Notes under the pieces: generated by a model
Databases searched by the model: none
What the model was told of the DNA's origin: nothing
Seen by the model: the letters and a program-made list of their open reading frames with translations, nothing else
Position numbers and translations under genes: made by a program
Part shown: positions 36,045 to 45,841 of the stretch, in pieces
Position numbering within the stretch: the stretch's first letter is position 1
How the letters are laid out: each line of letters begins with the position of its first letter
Assembly (NCBI GenBank): GCA_947650285.1
Contig: CANTFL010001080.1
Span: forward strand, 62,001 to 126,000
DNA length: 64,000 nucleotides
Source of the DNA: Hyaloperonospora brassicae
Lineage: Eukaryota > Oomycota > Peronosporomycetes > Peronosporales > Peronosporaceae
Direction: 5' to 3'

Positions 36045-38942
36045 ATGCGGTGCGCGCGCTACCTGCTCCTCGCAGCAGTGGCCCTCGTCGCTGCGCAGGC
36101 CGCAGAGGACGCGACAGCTGTCAATGCGCTGGTCCTACTGGAGCAAGCGCTTCTGACGTCGTCGCCGCTGCAGGACGGCCGGCGACTACTGAGCGTCGAC
36201 CTGTTCGAAGACCACGCGGCGCGGTACCTCGTGGCGACGGACGACACGACGGACGAGGTGCTGTCCCTGTTTAAGCTGTGCGAGAGACTGTATCCGACGC
36301 AGGTGGCGGCGTGGGGAGCGACTGCGGCGAGACAACTCGCGTACTTTGAGGAGAACGTGTTCCCGAACATTCGTGCGCGAGCGCAGAAGCTACTGGAGCT
36401 GTCTCAAGGCACGGGGAACGGGAACGTCGACCAGACAAGTGACGGCGTGACGGGACAAGACGACGGGACGAACGGCGACGGTACGTCTGGCACTGCTGCG
36501 GGAAGGGACACGACGGGAGGGTCCACGAACGGTGGAAACGGAGCGGGAGGAGGACAGTCGAATGGCGAAGGAACATTGACAGGTGGAGGAGGGGGAGGAG
36601 CTGGTGGTGGGGGTGGAGCTGGTGGAAATGGCGGAGGAGGAACTGGTGGTGGAGGTGTTGGGGGAGGAAATGGTGGAGGAGGAAGAACTGGAGGAGTAGG
36701 AACTGGTGGAGGAAATGGAGGAGGTACTGCTGCAGGTGGTGGAGGTGCTGGTGCTGGTGGAGTTGCTGGGGGAGGAACTGGTGGAGGGGGTGCTGGTGGA
36801 AGAACTGGTGGCGGAGGAGGAAATGGTGGCGGAGGAGGAAATGGTGGCGTAGGAGCTGGTGGAGGTGCTGGCGCAGGAGCTGGTGGAGGTGCTGGCGCAG
36901 GAGCTGGTGGAGGAGCTGGTGGAGGAGCTGGTGGACGGACTGGTGGAGGAGCTGGTGGAGGTGCTGGTGGAGGTGGAGGTACTGGTGGAGGTGGAGGTAC
37001 TGGTGGAGCAGCTGGTGCTGCCGGAGGAGCTGCCGGAGGAGCTGGTGGAGGAGCTGCCGGAGGAGCTGGTGGAGGAGCTGCCGGAGGAGCTGGTGGAGGA
37101 GCTGGTGGAGGAGCTGGTGGACGGACTGGTGGAGGAGCTGGTGGAGGTGCTGGTGGAGGTGGAGGTACTGGTGGAGGTGGAGGTACTGGTGGAGCAGCTG
37201 GTGGAGGTGCTGGTGGTGGAGCTGCTGGTGGTGGAGCTGGCGGAGGGGGTGCTGGTGGAGGTGGAGGTACTGGTGGAGGTGGAGGTACTGGTGGAGCAGC
37301 TGGTGCTGCCGGAGGAGCTGGTGGAGGAGCTGGTGGAGGAGCTGGCGGAGGAGCTGGTGGAGGAGCTGGTGGAGGAGCTGGTGGAGGTACTGGTGGAGGT
37401 GCTGGTGGAGGTGCTGGCGGAGGTGCTGGTGGAGGAGCTGGTGGACGGACTGGTGGAGGAGCTGGTGGAGGTGCTGGTGGAGGTACTGGTGGAGGTGCTG
37501 GTGGAGGTGCTGGTGAAGGTGCTGGTGGAGGTGGTGGCGGAGGCGCTGGTGGAGGTGGAGGTACTGGCGGAGGAGGTGGTGGAGGTGCTGGTACAGGTGG
37601 AGCAGCTGGTGGAGGCGCTGGTGGAGGTGGAGGCGCTGGTGGAGGTGGAGGTGCTGGTGGTGGAGCTACGCCCACAAATGCCGGTACATTGCCAAGACCG
37701 ACTTCGACTGCGCCACGAAGTAGTGCGTCCGGTGGTTCCTTCTGGTCGACGACGTACAATGCTCAGCTGTCAGCCAATGTGGACTCGCTGTCGTCACAGT
37801 TGGGCACGTTGGAAACAGTCGTCCAGTCGTCCTCGGCGGGCAGCTCCGGTAGCTCCTCTCCCGCTTCGAAGTACACGTCGCCTACGATTATTAGAGGCTA
37901 TACAAGCCCGAGCCGTCGTTTCCTGACGAGCGGCAGCCCAGACACATCCGATATCGATGTGCTATTTTGCGACATCGAGGGTAACGCCATTTGGAAGTGG
38001 AGTGCAGAGGACGTGCCGGATGTTACGATTACAAACTCGTCCAATTCTACGACTGAAATCGATGTGAACGTAGAAGGCGTCTGCTCTGCTGCCACGACGC
38101 TTTCTGTGTCAGCGTACCAGTCAGGTTGCTCGTTCCAGAACCACCCTGAGGGCTGCGATGACGTGTATTACAAGGGCTGCGGCGGTATCACTGTATCCCC
38201 CACGAACGACCGCATTGTGATTGCTCGTACCGGTGGCCGCACTTTGGGTGTGCTCAATTTCAAGTCGGTCGACGATGCTTGTCAGGGTCAAGTGGTGGAC
38301 GCCATTTCGACGTACCGTGGAAGAAAGTTCAACAGCCCTACTTACGCTGAGTACGCTCGCAACGGCATTCTATACTTTTCGGACAGCCCGTTCGGCCTGG
38401 CCACGAGCGCCGCGGACTTTGACGACGACACCCTCGACAAGTCTCCGCTTCGTGAGATTCCGTACAACGGAGTTTATATGCTGCGTGACGGGGCCGATCA
38501 ATCCGTGGAGCTCGTGGACTGCGATATGACGCGCCCGAACAAGATTGCTTTCTCGCCGGAACAGGACATCATGTACATCACCAACTCGCAGAAGGGCAAC
38601 TCGTACGTCAAGAGCTATGTCATGGCAGCCGACGGCACGGTCAGCAACTCGAGCGTGTTTTTCAATTTCACGGCTCACCCTGAGCTGGAAACTGATGCCG
38701 GGTATGCTAGGGGCATCAAAGTCGACGACAACGGCTACGTGTACGTGGCGTGCTACAAGGGCGTGTACATTTTCTCGCCGGAAGCTGAGCTGGCCGGCGC
38801 AATCATGAGCACCGAGGAGCTCGACTCCGTGTCCATGGGCCTCGGCCGTCTCTTCATTTCCGGCAGTTTTGGCCTTGTGGCGCAGACGAGCGGTGTTCCT
38901 TCGCAAGCGCTCCCTCGAGCCCAGGTCACGTGCAGTGCCTAG
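36045..38942 (+). CDS. Secreted glycine-rich protein with C-terminal SMP-30/gluconolactonase-like domain
   Basis: The protein has 965 residues from the ATG at 36045. The frame is open upstream to 35787, but the downstream ATG is chosen because it begins a clear signal peptide (residues 1-19, RYLLLAAVALVAAQAA). Residues 20-120 are a helical N-terminal region, and 125-178 a Gly/Asn/Thr linker. Residues 180-541 are almost wholly Gly with Ala/Thr, built from GGGAGGGA/GGGT units. Residues 541-612 are Ser/Thr-rich. Residues 615-950 hold six or more strands of propeller type, with PNKIAFSPEQ (about 830) and ARGIKVDDNGYVYVAC (about 887). These resemble SGL/SMP-30 propeller blades, and cysteines suggest disulphides. 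A cell-wall or matrix role is inferred from the secretion signal and the glycine tract. Lactonase activity is unproven. The opposite strand and another plus frame across the repeat are also open, but these are shadows. Confidence 0.85.
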   Translation: MRCARYLLLAAVALVAAQAAEDATAVNALVLLEQALLTSSPLQDGRRLLSVDLFEDHAARYLVATDDTTDEVLSLFKLCERLYPTQVAAWGATAARQLAYFEENVFPNIRARAQKLLELSQGTGNGNVDQTSDGVTGQDDGTNGDGTSGTAAGRDTTGGSTNGGNGAGGGQSNGEGTLTGGGGGGAGGGGGAGGNGGGGTGGGGVGGGNGGGGRTGGVGTGGGNGGGTAAGGGGAGAGGVAGGGTGGGGAGGRTGGGGGNGGGGGNGGVGAGGGAGAGAGGGAGAGAGGGAGGGAGGRTGGGAGGGAGGGGGTGGGGGTGGAAGAAGGAAGGAGGGAAGGAGGGAAGGAGGGAGGGAGGRTGGGAGGGAGGGGGTGGGGGTGGAAGGGAGGGAAGGGAGGGGAGGGGGTGGGGGTGGAAGAAGGAGGGAGGGAGGGAGGGAGGGAGGGTGGGAGGGAGGGAGGGAGGRTGGGAGGGAGGGTGGGAGGGAGEGAGGGGGGGAGGGGGTGGGGGGGAGTGGAAGGGAGGGGGAGGGGGAGGGATPTNAGTLPRPTSTAPRSSASGGSFWSTTYNAQLSANVDSLSSQLGTLETVVQSSSAGSSGSSSPASKYTSPTIIRGYTSPSRRFLTSGSPDTSDIDVLFCDIEGNAIWKWSAEDVPDVTITNSSNSTTEIDVNVEGVCSAATTLSVSAYQSGCSFQNHPEGCDDVYYKGCGGITVSPTNDRIVIARTGGRTLGVLNFKSVDDACQGQVVDAISTYRGRKFNSPTYAEYARNGILYFSDSPFGLATSAADFDDDTLDKSPLREIPYNGVYMLRDGADQSVELVDCDMTRPNKIAFSPEQDIMYITNSQKGNSYVKSYVMAADGTVSNSSVFFNFTAHPELETDAGYARGIKVDDNGYVYVACYKGVYIFSPEAELAGAIMSTEELDSVSMGLGRLFISGSFGLVAQTSGVPSQALPRAQVTCSA
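36580..37670 (+). repeat. Coding GGT/GGA minisatellite in the glycine-rich gene
   Basis: About 1.1 kb is made of 6-, 9- and 12-base units such as GGTGGAGGAGCT and GGTGGAGGTACT. Larger duplicated blocks occur, for example the TGGACGGACTGG-containing segments near 36930, 37117 and 37441. The plus strand is rich in G and very poor in C. The array stays in frame throughout, so repeat changes come in whole codons. It is a likely site of length polymorphism and G-quadruplex formation. Confidence 0.9.
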
Positions 38943-39111
38943 TGACCAGACGACCCGATGTGCGGGCACCGTCCGTGTTCTCTCTTGTTCTCGAGAGACT
39001 TGACCGCAGCGCTTCACTTCGACTCTTTACAACCGTTGTCATCTGTGCTGAAGAGGACAGACGTAAATGCGTTTCCACTGCTCCATGTTTGTCAATCTTT
39101 ACTCTACGTCT

Positions 39112-40503
39112 CTACTCGATGCTGTCGCCTACAGCGGCTCGCACCTTCGCTCTGCCTATTACGTTGGCCCCCTTCTTGCTATCCTTATCAGCAGCAGAAG
39201 CTCCCTGTATTGCCGAAGCGGATGACGCGACAGTCGTTGTGAACTTGACGATGAGACTGTTACTCGTGATGGGCTCGTCTTCGCCACGCCTTCGGCCATC
39301 GTCGCCCTCTGCATAAGCAAGGTTCGCTCCTAGGAACTGCGAGATACGACAAGCCAATTCCTTGATGGTCGTGCCACGCTTGACAATCACTGCATCGGCA
39401 AAGACGGCCTTGTTATTAACTCCCGGTGTCGTGTTGGTAGCAAAGCTTTTCAATGATTTCACCGGGTAGACCACAACCACGTCCGCGAGCTCGACGGCGG
39501 CATTGATAGCAGATCGGACCCCAGTGCTGCCATAGCGGAACAGCACCATATCAGAAATGCGCTCTAGACGCTTGTGGATTTTCCGCTCCATCGGTTTCAG
39601 AGGACCAGCGCTGGTGAGCTGATCGATATCCTCTTTCTCTTCCTCCTCTTCCAGCGTCGAGTAGAACATCGATCCTGGTTCATAGCGAATATACCGTTGC
39701 TTGCAGGCTGCTCGCAAGAAACACTCGGCTGCTGCGCTTGCTACGATGCAGCGGTCACTACCGTATTTCTCCACAATCTTTTCAATATTGCGGTCGGTGT
39801 CGTCCCCCTGATCCGCCTTATTGAGCACCAACACCGTAGGAAAACGAATGTCGAGAAACGTCTTGACAAACGCGTGCACATCGTCTTCTGTCCACGATAG
39901 GAGGTCCACAGGTTCTTTCGCCCCAACCCGGTCGAGCACTTTGCTCACGAGTGACGGCGTCGCTCCGTAGCCCGACAGCTGTCCCACGAACGTACTGTGC
40001 AAACTGCTTCGCGTCGATTGATGTCGTCGAGCAATCGACGTCCAGCGTTTCCAGAGGTTCGTAAACACCCACATGTGGATCTCAGTATCGAGCCACTCGG
40101 CGTCGTGGATGGGGTCATACCCCACTGTCTCTTCGCCCTTTTCGTTCGTGTGTCCAGAGACGTCAATAATGTGCATCAGCACATGGGCGTGACGCAGATC
40201 GTCCAGAAACTTATTCCCCAGTCCTGCCCCTTCCGAAGCTCCTGGTATGAGCCCCGCGACGTCCAGCAGCTTCACGGGAACGTACCGCGTGCCCTGTTTG
40301 CAGGCTCCATAGCGTGGGGCACAGACTGCGGTCTTGTCCTTTGCTGCACACGGACACGGCGTCATGTAGTGCGTGACGCCCTCATTGGGCTCGATCGTTG
40401 TGAATGGAAAGTTGCCCACTTTGGCTCGGCCGTCCGTCACAGCGTTGAAGAACGTCGACTTGCCGGCACTCGGTTTGCCCACGCATCCAATGATGAGCTC
40501 CAT
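39112..40503 (-). CDS. YchF/Obg-like P-loop NTPase (YGR210C-type)
   Basis: The protein has 463 residues. The ATG at 40503 starts [17 protein letters not shown], and the frame upstream has only a TTG. It has Walker [10 protein letters not shown] (9-17), switch [10 protein letters not shown] (32-40), DVAG (81-84), NKAD (228-231) and a C-terminal TGS-like part (about 368-425). A Cys-rich insert (Cys50, 52, 61, 68) between switch I and DVAG, followed by [14 protein letters not shown], is typical of the archaeal/eukaryotic YchF relatives that include yeast YGR210C. It is therefore not the classic OLA1. These proteins are thought to bind ribosomes and use ATP or GTP, but nucleotide preference cannot be read here. 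An acidic run (EEEEEK, about 285-290) lies between the G domain and TGS. It is divergent from the HAD gene (183 bp between starts) and convergent with the glycine-rich gene. Confidence 0.9.
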   Translation of the reverse strand: MELIIGCVGKPSAGKSTFFNAVTDGRAKVGNFPFTTIEPNEGVTHYMTPCPCAAKDKTAVCAPRYGACKQGTRYVPVKLLDVAGLIPGASEGAGLGNKFLDDLRHAHVLMHIIDVSGHTNEKGEETVGYDPIHDAEWLDTEIHMWVFTNLWKRWTSIARRHQSTRSSLHSTFVGQLSGYGATPSLVSKVLDRVGAKEPVDLLSWTEDDVHAFVKTFLDIRFPTVLVLNKADQGDDTDRNIEKIVEKYGSDRCIVASAAAECFLRAACKQRYIRYEPGSMFYSTLEEEEEKEDIDQLTSAGPLKPMERKIHKRLERISDMVLFRYGSTGVRSAINAAVELADVVVVYPVKSLKSFATNTTPGVNNKAVFADAVIVKRGTTIKELACRISQFLGANLAYAEGDDGRRRGEDEPITSNSLIVKFTTTVASSASAIQGASAADKDSKKGANVIGRAKVRAAVGDSIE

Positions 40504-40686
40504 GGCTTTCAAAAAGAATCACCCACCGGAGGCACGAGCGGGCCTGAAAGTGGGTGGAAGAGTGGGTGGGTAAAAGAGTGGGTGGGTGGATAAATGGGCG
40601 CGAGTCGCCTCGGTCAAGTGACAGCACAGAAATAGTGTGGTGTACATCAAAAACGTGTGACCCCCAACGACGTCACTGCGGTCTAC
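40504..40686. promoter_or_regulatory. 183-bp bidirectional promoter region (YchF-like / HDHD5-like)
   Basis: The two genes start head to head with only this segment between their ATG codons. It must carry both 5' UTRs and start sites. Short direct repeats of GTGGGTGG occur at about 40551-40592. The spacing is compatible with co-regulation, but nothing in the sequence proves it. Confidence 0.5.
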
Positions 40687-42261
40687 ATGTGGCGCTCGTG
40701 TCACGTCCCGACACTCTCTCGCCGCGCGTTTTCGGCTGCGTCGAACGCGCCAACTGGTCTGCGCTCTGGTCCGTCTTTTGGCATTGCGTTTGACATAGAC
40801 GGCGTCTTGATCCGGTGCGTAGAGCGCGCAGTACAGCAATTAGAGTAGAGCAATAGCGATTGACAAGCGAGCAGCCTCTTTTCTCTCTCCTTTGTTATAT
40901 GTTCACTTATGACTGACAAGGGTATTGTGCTTTCGATAGCGGCGGCCACGCACTTCCGAAAGCAAAGCGTGTGCTGAACTCGCTTCGGGCGAACAATGTC
41001 GCGCACATCTTTTTGACCAATGGCGGCGGCTGCATGGAAGACGAGAAGGCCGAAAAACTGGGCACGATCCTCGACCGGTACATTGACCCCGAGCACATGA
41101 TCCTCTCGCACACGCCCATGCGAGAGATTGTCAAGACGTACGGAGGTGAGTGACGAAGATTGTGTTTTGGTGGTGTCGCTGCTTTCTGGTGCAAAATGGA
41201 ATACAAGAGCCGAATGTTTGTGCTCTGTTGTGTGGCTATAGACAAGCGAGTGCTCATCATGGGCTCGCATGATGTCTGGCGTGTGGTATGTGCGGCTTGA
41301 GAATACGTACTGGCAACGCAGTGAGTGCTACTCAACGCAGTTGTTGCGACACTGTTGTAGGCCAAGTGCTACGGCTTCAAGAAGATTGTGAGCGTGGAGG
41401 ACCTGCTACACCACCATCCTCTGCAGTATCCGTTCGTGAACTACGAACAAAGGTATCGCATGATCTTGTACCGCAGTTGTAGGCGTGTGGCTATCGACAT
41501 CTTACTCGTGCCGTGTGCTTATGTCGGATCAGAACGGCACCGCATTGCAATGAGCCCATTGAAGCTATCATTGTGATGCACGATCCGATCGATTGGGCAC
41601 CTGAAATCCAGGTCGCAGTCGATGTGCTCATTGGAGGCGATCCGCCCGGGAGTGGAGGTTCGTCAGGCAAGCAAACGCCATTGTTCTTGAGCAACGACGA
41701 CTTTGTTTTTAGTGGAGCATACCCGTTTCCTCGATTCGCCCAAGGTACTGGTCGTCGTTGCGTCGATCTTGTTTTCGCTTGTTCATGCTATATCTGTTTG
41801 CGTCTTGGATGGCTTGGTCTTGTACAGGAGCTTTCACGCGGTGCCTGAAACTGCTGTATGAAGACTACACCGGCCGCAAGTTGGAGACGACATACTACGG
41901 CAAACCCCACAAGGTTACGTACGAGTACGTAAAGAGTCACTCTCGAACGGCGCTGAACGCATCATGACTCACATTCTTGGTCACCTGTGTCAAAACGATC
42001 AGTTACGCAAAGCGCCTTCTCAACACCATCTCGACACAGCCTGAGCCGCTGAAGCGCATGTACGGCATTGGAGACAATCCTTTCGCCGATATCCAGGGTG
42101 CAAACAATGCTGGCGATGACTGGACTTCCGTCCTTGTTCGAACGGGGATTTACGATGGCTCGAAGGACCCCGAGCATAAACCGGACGTGCTTGTCGATGG
42201 CGTTTATGACGCCATCAAACACATTTACAAGTGCGAGGGTATCGACGACTCGACATTGTAA
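40687..42261 (+). CDS. HAD-superfamily hydrolase, CECR5/HDHD5 type, probably mitochondrial
   Basis: Seven exons are inferred: 40687-40814, 40940-41145, 41242-41285, 41361-41452, 41533-41744, 41828-41924 and 42003-42261. All introns are GT-AG (about 75-125 bp), and the phases join to give 345 residues. The N-terminus is Arg/Ser-rich without acidic residues (about 1-30), fitting a mitochondrial presequence. HAD motif I is FDIDGVLIR (Asp36, Asp38), motif II is FLTNGGG, and the C-terminal motif is GIGDNPFADIQGAN. The class IIA HAD layout and MREIVKTYGG match human CECR5/HDHD5 and yeast YKR070W. The substrate is unknown for this family. It is convergent with the CXC gene (139 bp apart) and divergent from the YchF-like gene. 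Short exon 3 (44 nt) is the least certain. Confidence 0.85.
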
Positions 42262-42400
42262 CGGATGGCAGCAACTGCGCAGTTCGCTTGCCACAGTCCG
42301 TGTCGAATTGTACCAGTAGCTCTGGTCTGGCAATATAGACTGCGCTGCTGTCGTTGGGCCCCTCTTCTTCGGTTGCAGCGATGTGATTACTCTGGATTGT

Positions 42401-44132
42401 TCATTCGCACGAGCGTGCGTCTGCTGCCACGTTCCGAAGCCACACGCTGAACTCTTGAAGCACAGCACGTTCTTGCATGGCACTTCGACTGTGCTTGCCT
42501 CCGATCTGCCCGCCTGAGCTGATAGACTCGTGATCGGCCGACGTTGTGCTAGAGGCCGTGCTGCATCCGTTTGACACCCGTTTTGCAGCGTCGTCATCTT
42601 CGTCTGTAGCCTCAGCGTACTCTTCCTCGCAGAACAAACCAGCAGCAGTAGGTGACAATGCTTCACGATTATCACTAATGTCATCAGCACGCTGCGGTTC
42701 CGCTTCAACATCCCCGACTTGCTCTTCGACCGGTCGGTGACTTGCAAAAGAAGCTGCACCATTGTTTTCCTCATCAGCACATTCAACGGCCATCGCAGCG
42801 TAAAGAAGTGATCGACCGAGAATGGTGAGCTCCGGATCACCGACTCCTCTTGTGTTCCTTGCATCGTACACGTTGGCCACAGTGTCCACTGCATTCGGCA
42901 GTCGGTCTTCCATCGGGGCTACCATTTCTTGAACATGCTCAACAACAGAGAGCTTGTGCGAGTTGCGTCTTGCACATCTTCGCTTGGCACATGCAGGTGC
43001 AACAATGCTTTCGTCTATTGCGTGATAGCGGTCCATGTCGCTGGACGGACGTTTGGTCGGCACTGTCGAAGGTCCGTCATATACAGCAAATTTTCTTCGC
43101 TGCATCGGTGTAGACGACCCGACCGGGGCAGTTCTTGACAGCGATTCCAACGCCGTGGGCTTCTTCGTAAAGACGTGAGGCGGTGTTTGCAATCCGTCGT
43201 GCCAGTCTGCATTCGTCATGTCCACACGATGAAGCTGCTTCACAAGCGTTCGCTGCGATGCTGGATCCGAGCGGACACGTGGACTGTCCTCATCGGTATT
43301 GGCACCTGCAAGCCCCAGCATCTTCTTGGCCAGCGCACAAGACTCCGTATTTCGGCACTTCTGACACGCACAGCGAGCGGTGCACGCCACTCCGGCTTGA
43401 TGGCACTCGCAATAGTTCTTTGTACATCCACTCTTGCGGCAATTGCACCCTCGGACATGTTGACTCGATCCAGTGGCGATTTTGGGCTGGAAAGCCATCG
43501 GATTCCGCTCAAGAATTCTAGCAACGGCCCACTCGCGTTCGGCCAGCGTCTCGTGTCGGTTCCTGCATCCTTTGCAACTGCAGCGATGATCGCATATCCG
43601 TTGCGCAGCTAAGCACTCGCAATAGAGTTTGAGGCAATTGGACTTTTTGCAGCTGCATCCTTTTGTTCTCTCAGGCGAATCGCCACCGATTGTTGCAGCA
43701 GCTTTTTGAGTTGTCGAGAACGTTGCAGGTGTCTTGGAGCGAACCACAGAGCAACTTGTAAGTTCGACGACTCGGTCGAGCTCTAGGGATCTGTCGACCC
43801 GTACTGAAGAGCGCAACGACTTCTGTTTGCGCTTCTCAATGGCCTGAAGAGCCTCATCGATCAGCAGTTGATTCGAAGTCTGATTCTTGCAGCTAATGCA
43901 CTGGCAGCTCTCAGTGCAGCGACCGCCTGCTGCAAAACACTCGCAGTAGAGCTTGAGACAATTGGACTTCTTGCACTTGCAGCCACGTTGTCGATGAGCA
44001 AGTGGTTCTGTAGCCAACTAGCGATGTAGGAAAGCACAGCGTGAGTGATGTTGGATAAGAGGAAGACATCGAAACAACAAACATAGGCTCATGACAGAGA
44101 AGCAGAGCAGACGTACGGGCACATTGTTCATG
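42401..44132 (-). CDS. CXC/CRC-domain DNA-binding protein (Tesmin/TSO1/LIN54-like) with three CXC motifs
   Basis: The large exon 44017-42401 opens directly after a TAG stop, so an upstream exon is needed. A GTACGT donor at 44117 and a CTAG acceptor at 44018 give a 100-bp intron and join a five-codon first exon (44132-44118, MNNVP) in phase, making 543 residues. An in-frame ATG at 44248 is an alternative start. Three cysteine-rich CXC motifs lie at about 17-49, 125-158 and 195-228, each with a C-K-C-x4-C-x4-Y-C-E-C pattern. Motifs 2 and 3 are joined by RNPMAFQPKI, the conserved linker of the two-part CRC domain that binds CHR-type promoter DNA. Motif 1 is additional. The rest is polar and acidic. 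LIN54/TSO1 proteins control cell-cycle genes, and the same role here is inferred. Confidence 0.88.
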
Positions 44133-44470
44133 TTGGGTGAATAAATGCACACTGAGCAGCGACAGTAGTGACCGATTTGGCCGACTTTTGAATCTGCATT
44201 TAAATTTGAACCGCGCCATGAAGAGATTAAGTCTCGCGCACAGCCCATCAGTTGGTACAGGATGTCAAGTCTCACAAGTTTATAGAAGCACACAATGATT
44301 CGTCGAAAAGCTCCATTCCGGTTCTGTTCGTTGCATCGCTTCTTGTCACATGCAGTGGAAGTAAAAACTAGCTCTCGGCTACCTTCTCTTACTACTACGT
44401 GTGCACAGACACAGCGTTTCTCCTCCAGTACACCTCACTTGACCGTCAAGCGACCGCAGCAACAGTAGCC

Positions 44471-45424
44471 TTAGTAGTCTTCAGCACCAAACATGTCCAT
44501 GCCGCCACCCATGTCGACCTCCTCCTCCTCCTCAACGGGCTCGTCCTTCTTGGTCTCCGTGGCAGCAGCTGCACCACCAGCAGGGGCAGCCACAGCGAAT
44601 GCTGACGGGTCCGCCAGGAACGCCTTGTACGGCTCGGCCTTCTCGAACGAAAACTCTTCGCACTCGACAGCAATCGCCACCAAGTCTTTGAACGCGTTGG
44701 CGATCGAGTGAGGAATCGAGGCAAGCGTAGGGAGCCCCAGCTCGAGCGACACAGCCGCCACGTTGCGGAGACCCGCCACGAATTTGGCACACAGGTCGGC
44801 CTCCGTCAGGTCCAGCACAACCGGGTCGAAGATCGAGCCGTTGTCGTACACTTGTTCAATGACCAAACCGTACGAGAACGGCTTGATGTCCAGCTTCTGC
44901 AGCAGCGCAGCCTCCGAGTTGCCGACCTTCTCGCCCTTCTTCGTCAGCAGCACCTCGGACACGATCTCAATCTGACCCTTCTGAATCTTCGTGGCAATCT
45001 GCAGCGCCTGGAAGAACGACGTCTGACCGGGGTCAGCGCCCGTGGGGCCAGGAGGCACGACAACGTCCACTGGCGCAATCGCACCCACACGGGCGGGTGC
45101 AGGCACGCGGTTCGACTCGAGCACTTCGCGAATCTCCGTCAAGTCGTCGTTCGTGAACACAAAGCCGACGTTGCCCTTGAGCAGTGGGATGAAGTTCTCG
45201 AGCGGGTGGCCTGGGTTCTTCTTCACAAAGCTGTTGAACACCTTGCGCATGAGCGTGTTCTTGCCCATGAGCACCTCGCCGCGGCCACGGAGCACGAGAC
45301 GGATCTGCTGCATCTGCGCCGAGCCGACATTGTCCACGCCCACCAAGAAGATCTTGGTGTAGTTCTCGAGCATCGTCTCGAGCTTTCCAAAGTACTCGAG
45401 CTTGCGTTCCTGTGAGAGACCCAT
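44471..45424 (-). CDS. RPP0: 60S acidic ribosomal protein P0 (stalk)
   Basis: The protein has 317 residues and a single exon, and the ATG at 45424 begins MGLSQERKLEYFGKLETML. The N-terminal L10-like rRNA-binding domain carries the conserved VGVDNVGSAQMQQIR and MGKNTLMRK. The middle part has the P0-specific PTGADPGQTSFFQAL and SYGLVIEQVYDNGSIFD. An Ala-rich hinge and acidic tail (EEEEEVDMGGGMDMFGAEDY) follow. It anchors P1/P2 dimers at the ribosomal GTPase centre. The tail ends in MDMFGAEDY rather than the MGFGLFD of animals and fungi. The length is normal for P0. It is tandem with the CXC gene, whose first exon lies 339 bp further along, and head to head with the ECT gene. Confidence 0.97.
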   Translation of the reverse strand: MGLSQERKLEYFGKLETMLENYTKIFLVGVDNVGSAQMQQIRLVLRGRGEVLMGKNTLMRKVFNSFVKKNPGHPLENFIPLLKGNVGFVFTNDDLTEIREVLESNRVPAPARVGAIAPVDVVVPPGPTGADPGQTSFFQALQIATKIQKGQIEIVSEVLLTKKGEKVGNSEAALLQKLDIKPFSYGLVIEQVYDNGSIFDPVVLDLTEADLCAKFVAGLRNVAAVSLELGLPTLASIPHSIANAFKDLVAIAVECEEFSFEKAEPYKAFLADPSAFAVAAPAGGAAAATETKKDEPVEEEEEVDMGGGMDMFGAEDY

Positions 45425-45841
45425 GGTGCTAGTACTGGTAGTAGTCGAAGAAGGAGAAGATGTCGGAGATGAACAACAACGCAGTCGCTTGAACCGGTGA
45501 AGGAGACTTGCGCTTCGATTTGGAAATAAGCCGCCGCGAGGTGAGCGAACACAACGACGTCGCAATTCGTACGAGCGCTCGCTTCCACTGATTTCCAAGC
45601 AGCTCCGTTGACTGGATTATACTGGCCGAGCTTCTCCTCCGATACCGATCCGCATGTTGAGGAGTACACCCACCCCTTGTCCAGCAGGGCTGGCGAGGGA
45701 TACGATCCAGCGTACCCCTCTCTGCCCACCTTCACGCAACACTCGCATCCCGTGACCCTCCCTCTCATTCTTGATACCCAAGCGATCCTCGACGCGCCAC
45801 TGCTTCCGCCTCCTCCCTCTACTCTTTTGCGTTTTGTAGCC
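45425..45841. promoter_or_regulatory. 417-bp bidirectional promoter region (P0 / ECT)
   Basis: Sequence between the ATG of RPP0 and the ATG of the cytidylyltransferase. It is open in both directions as weak frame extensions, which are probably 5' UTR. It contains pyrimidine-rich tracts on the plus strand (for example CTTCCGCCTCCTCCC near 45803) just before the ECT start. No defined site is assigned. Confidence 0.45.

Noticed and set aside
36168..36260. RRLL...ED stretch in the glycine-rich protein as an RXLR-EER effector motif
   Set aside because: The required Arg at the fourth position is absent and the protein architecture does not fit an RXLR effector.
36404..37759. 451-codon minus-strand frame of proline-rich composition
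   Set aside because: It is the exact antisense shadow of the GGT/GGA repeat. The plus frame has a signal peptide and a domain-like C-terminus, while the minus frame has neither.
36859..37926. 355-codon plus-strand frame rich in Val/Glu/Leu over the same repeat
   Set aside because: A second forward phase of the minisatellite. It is open only because the repeat contains no stop in that phase.
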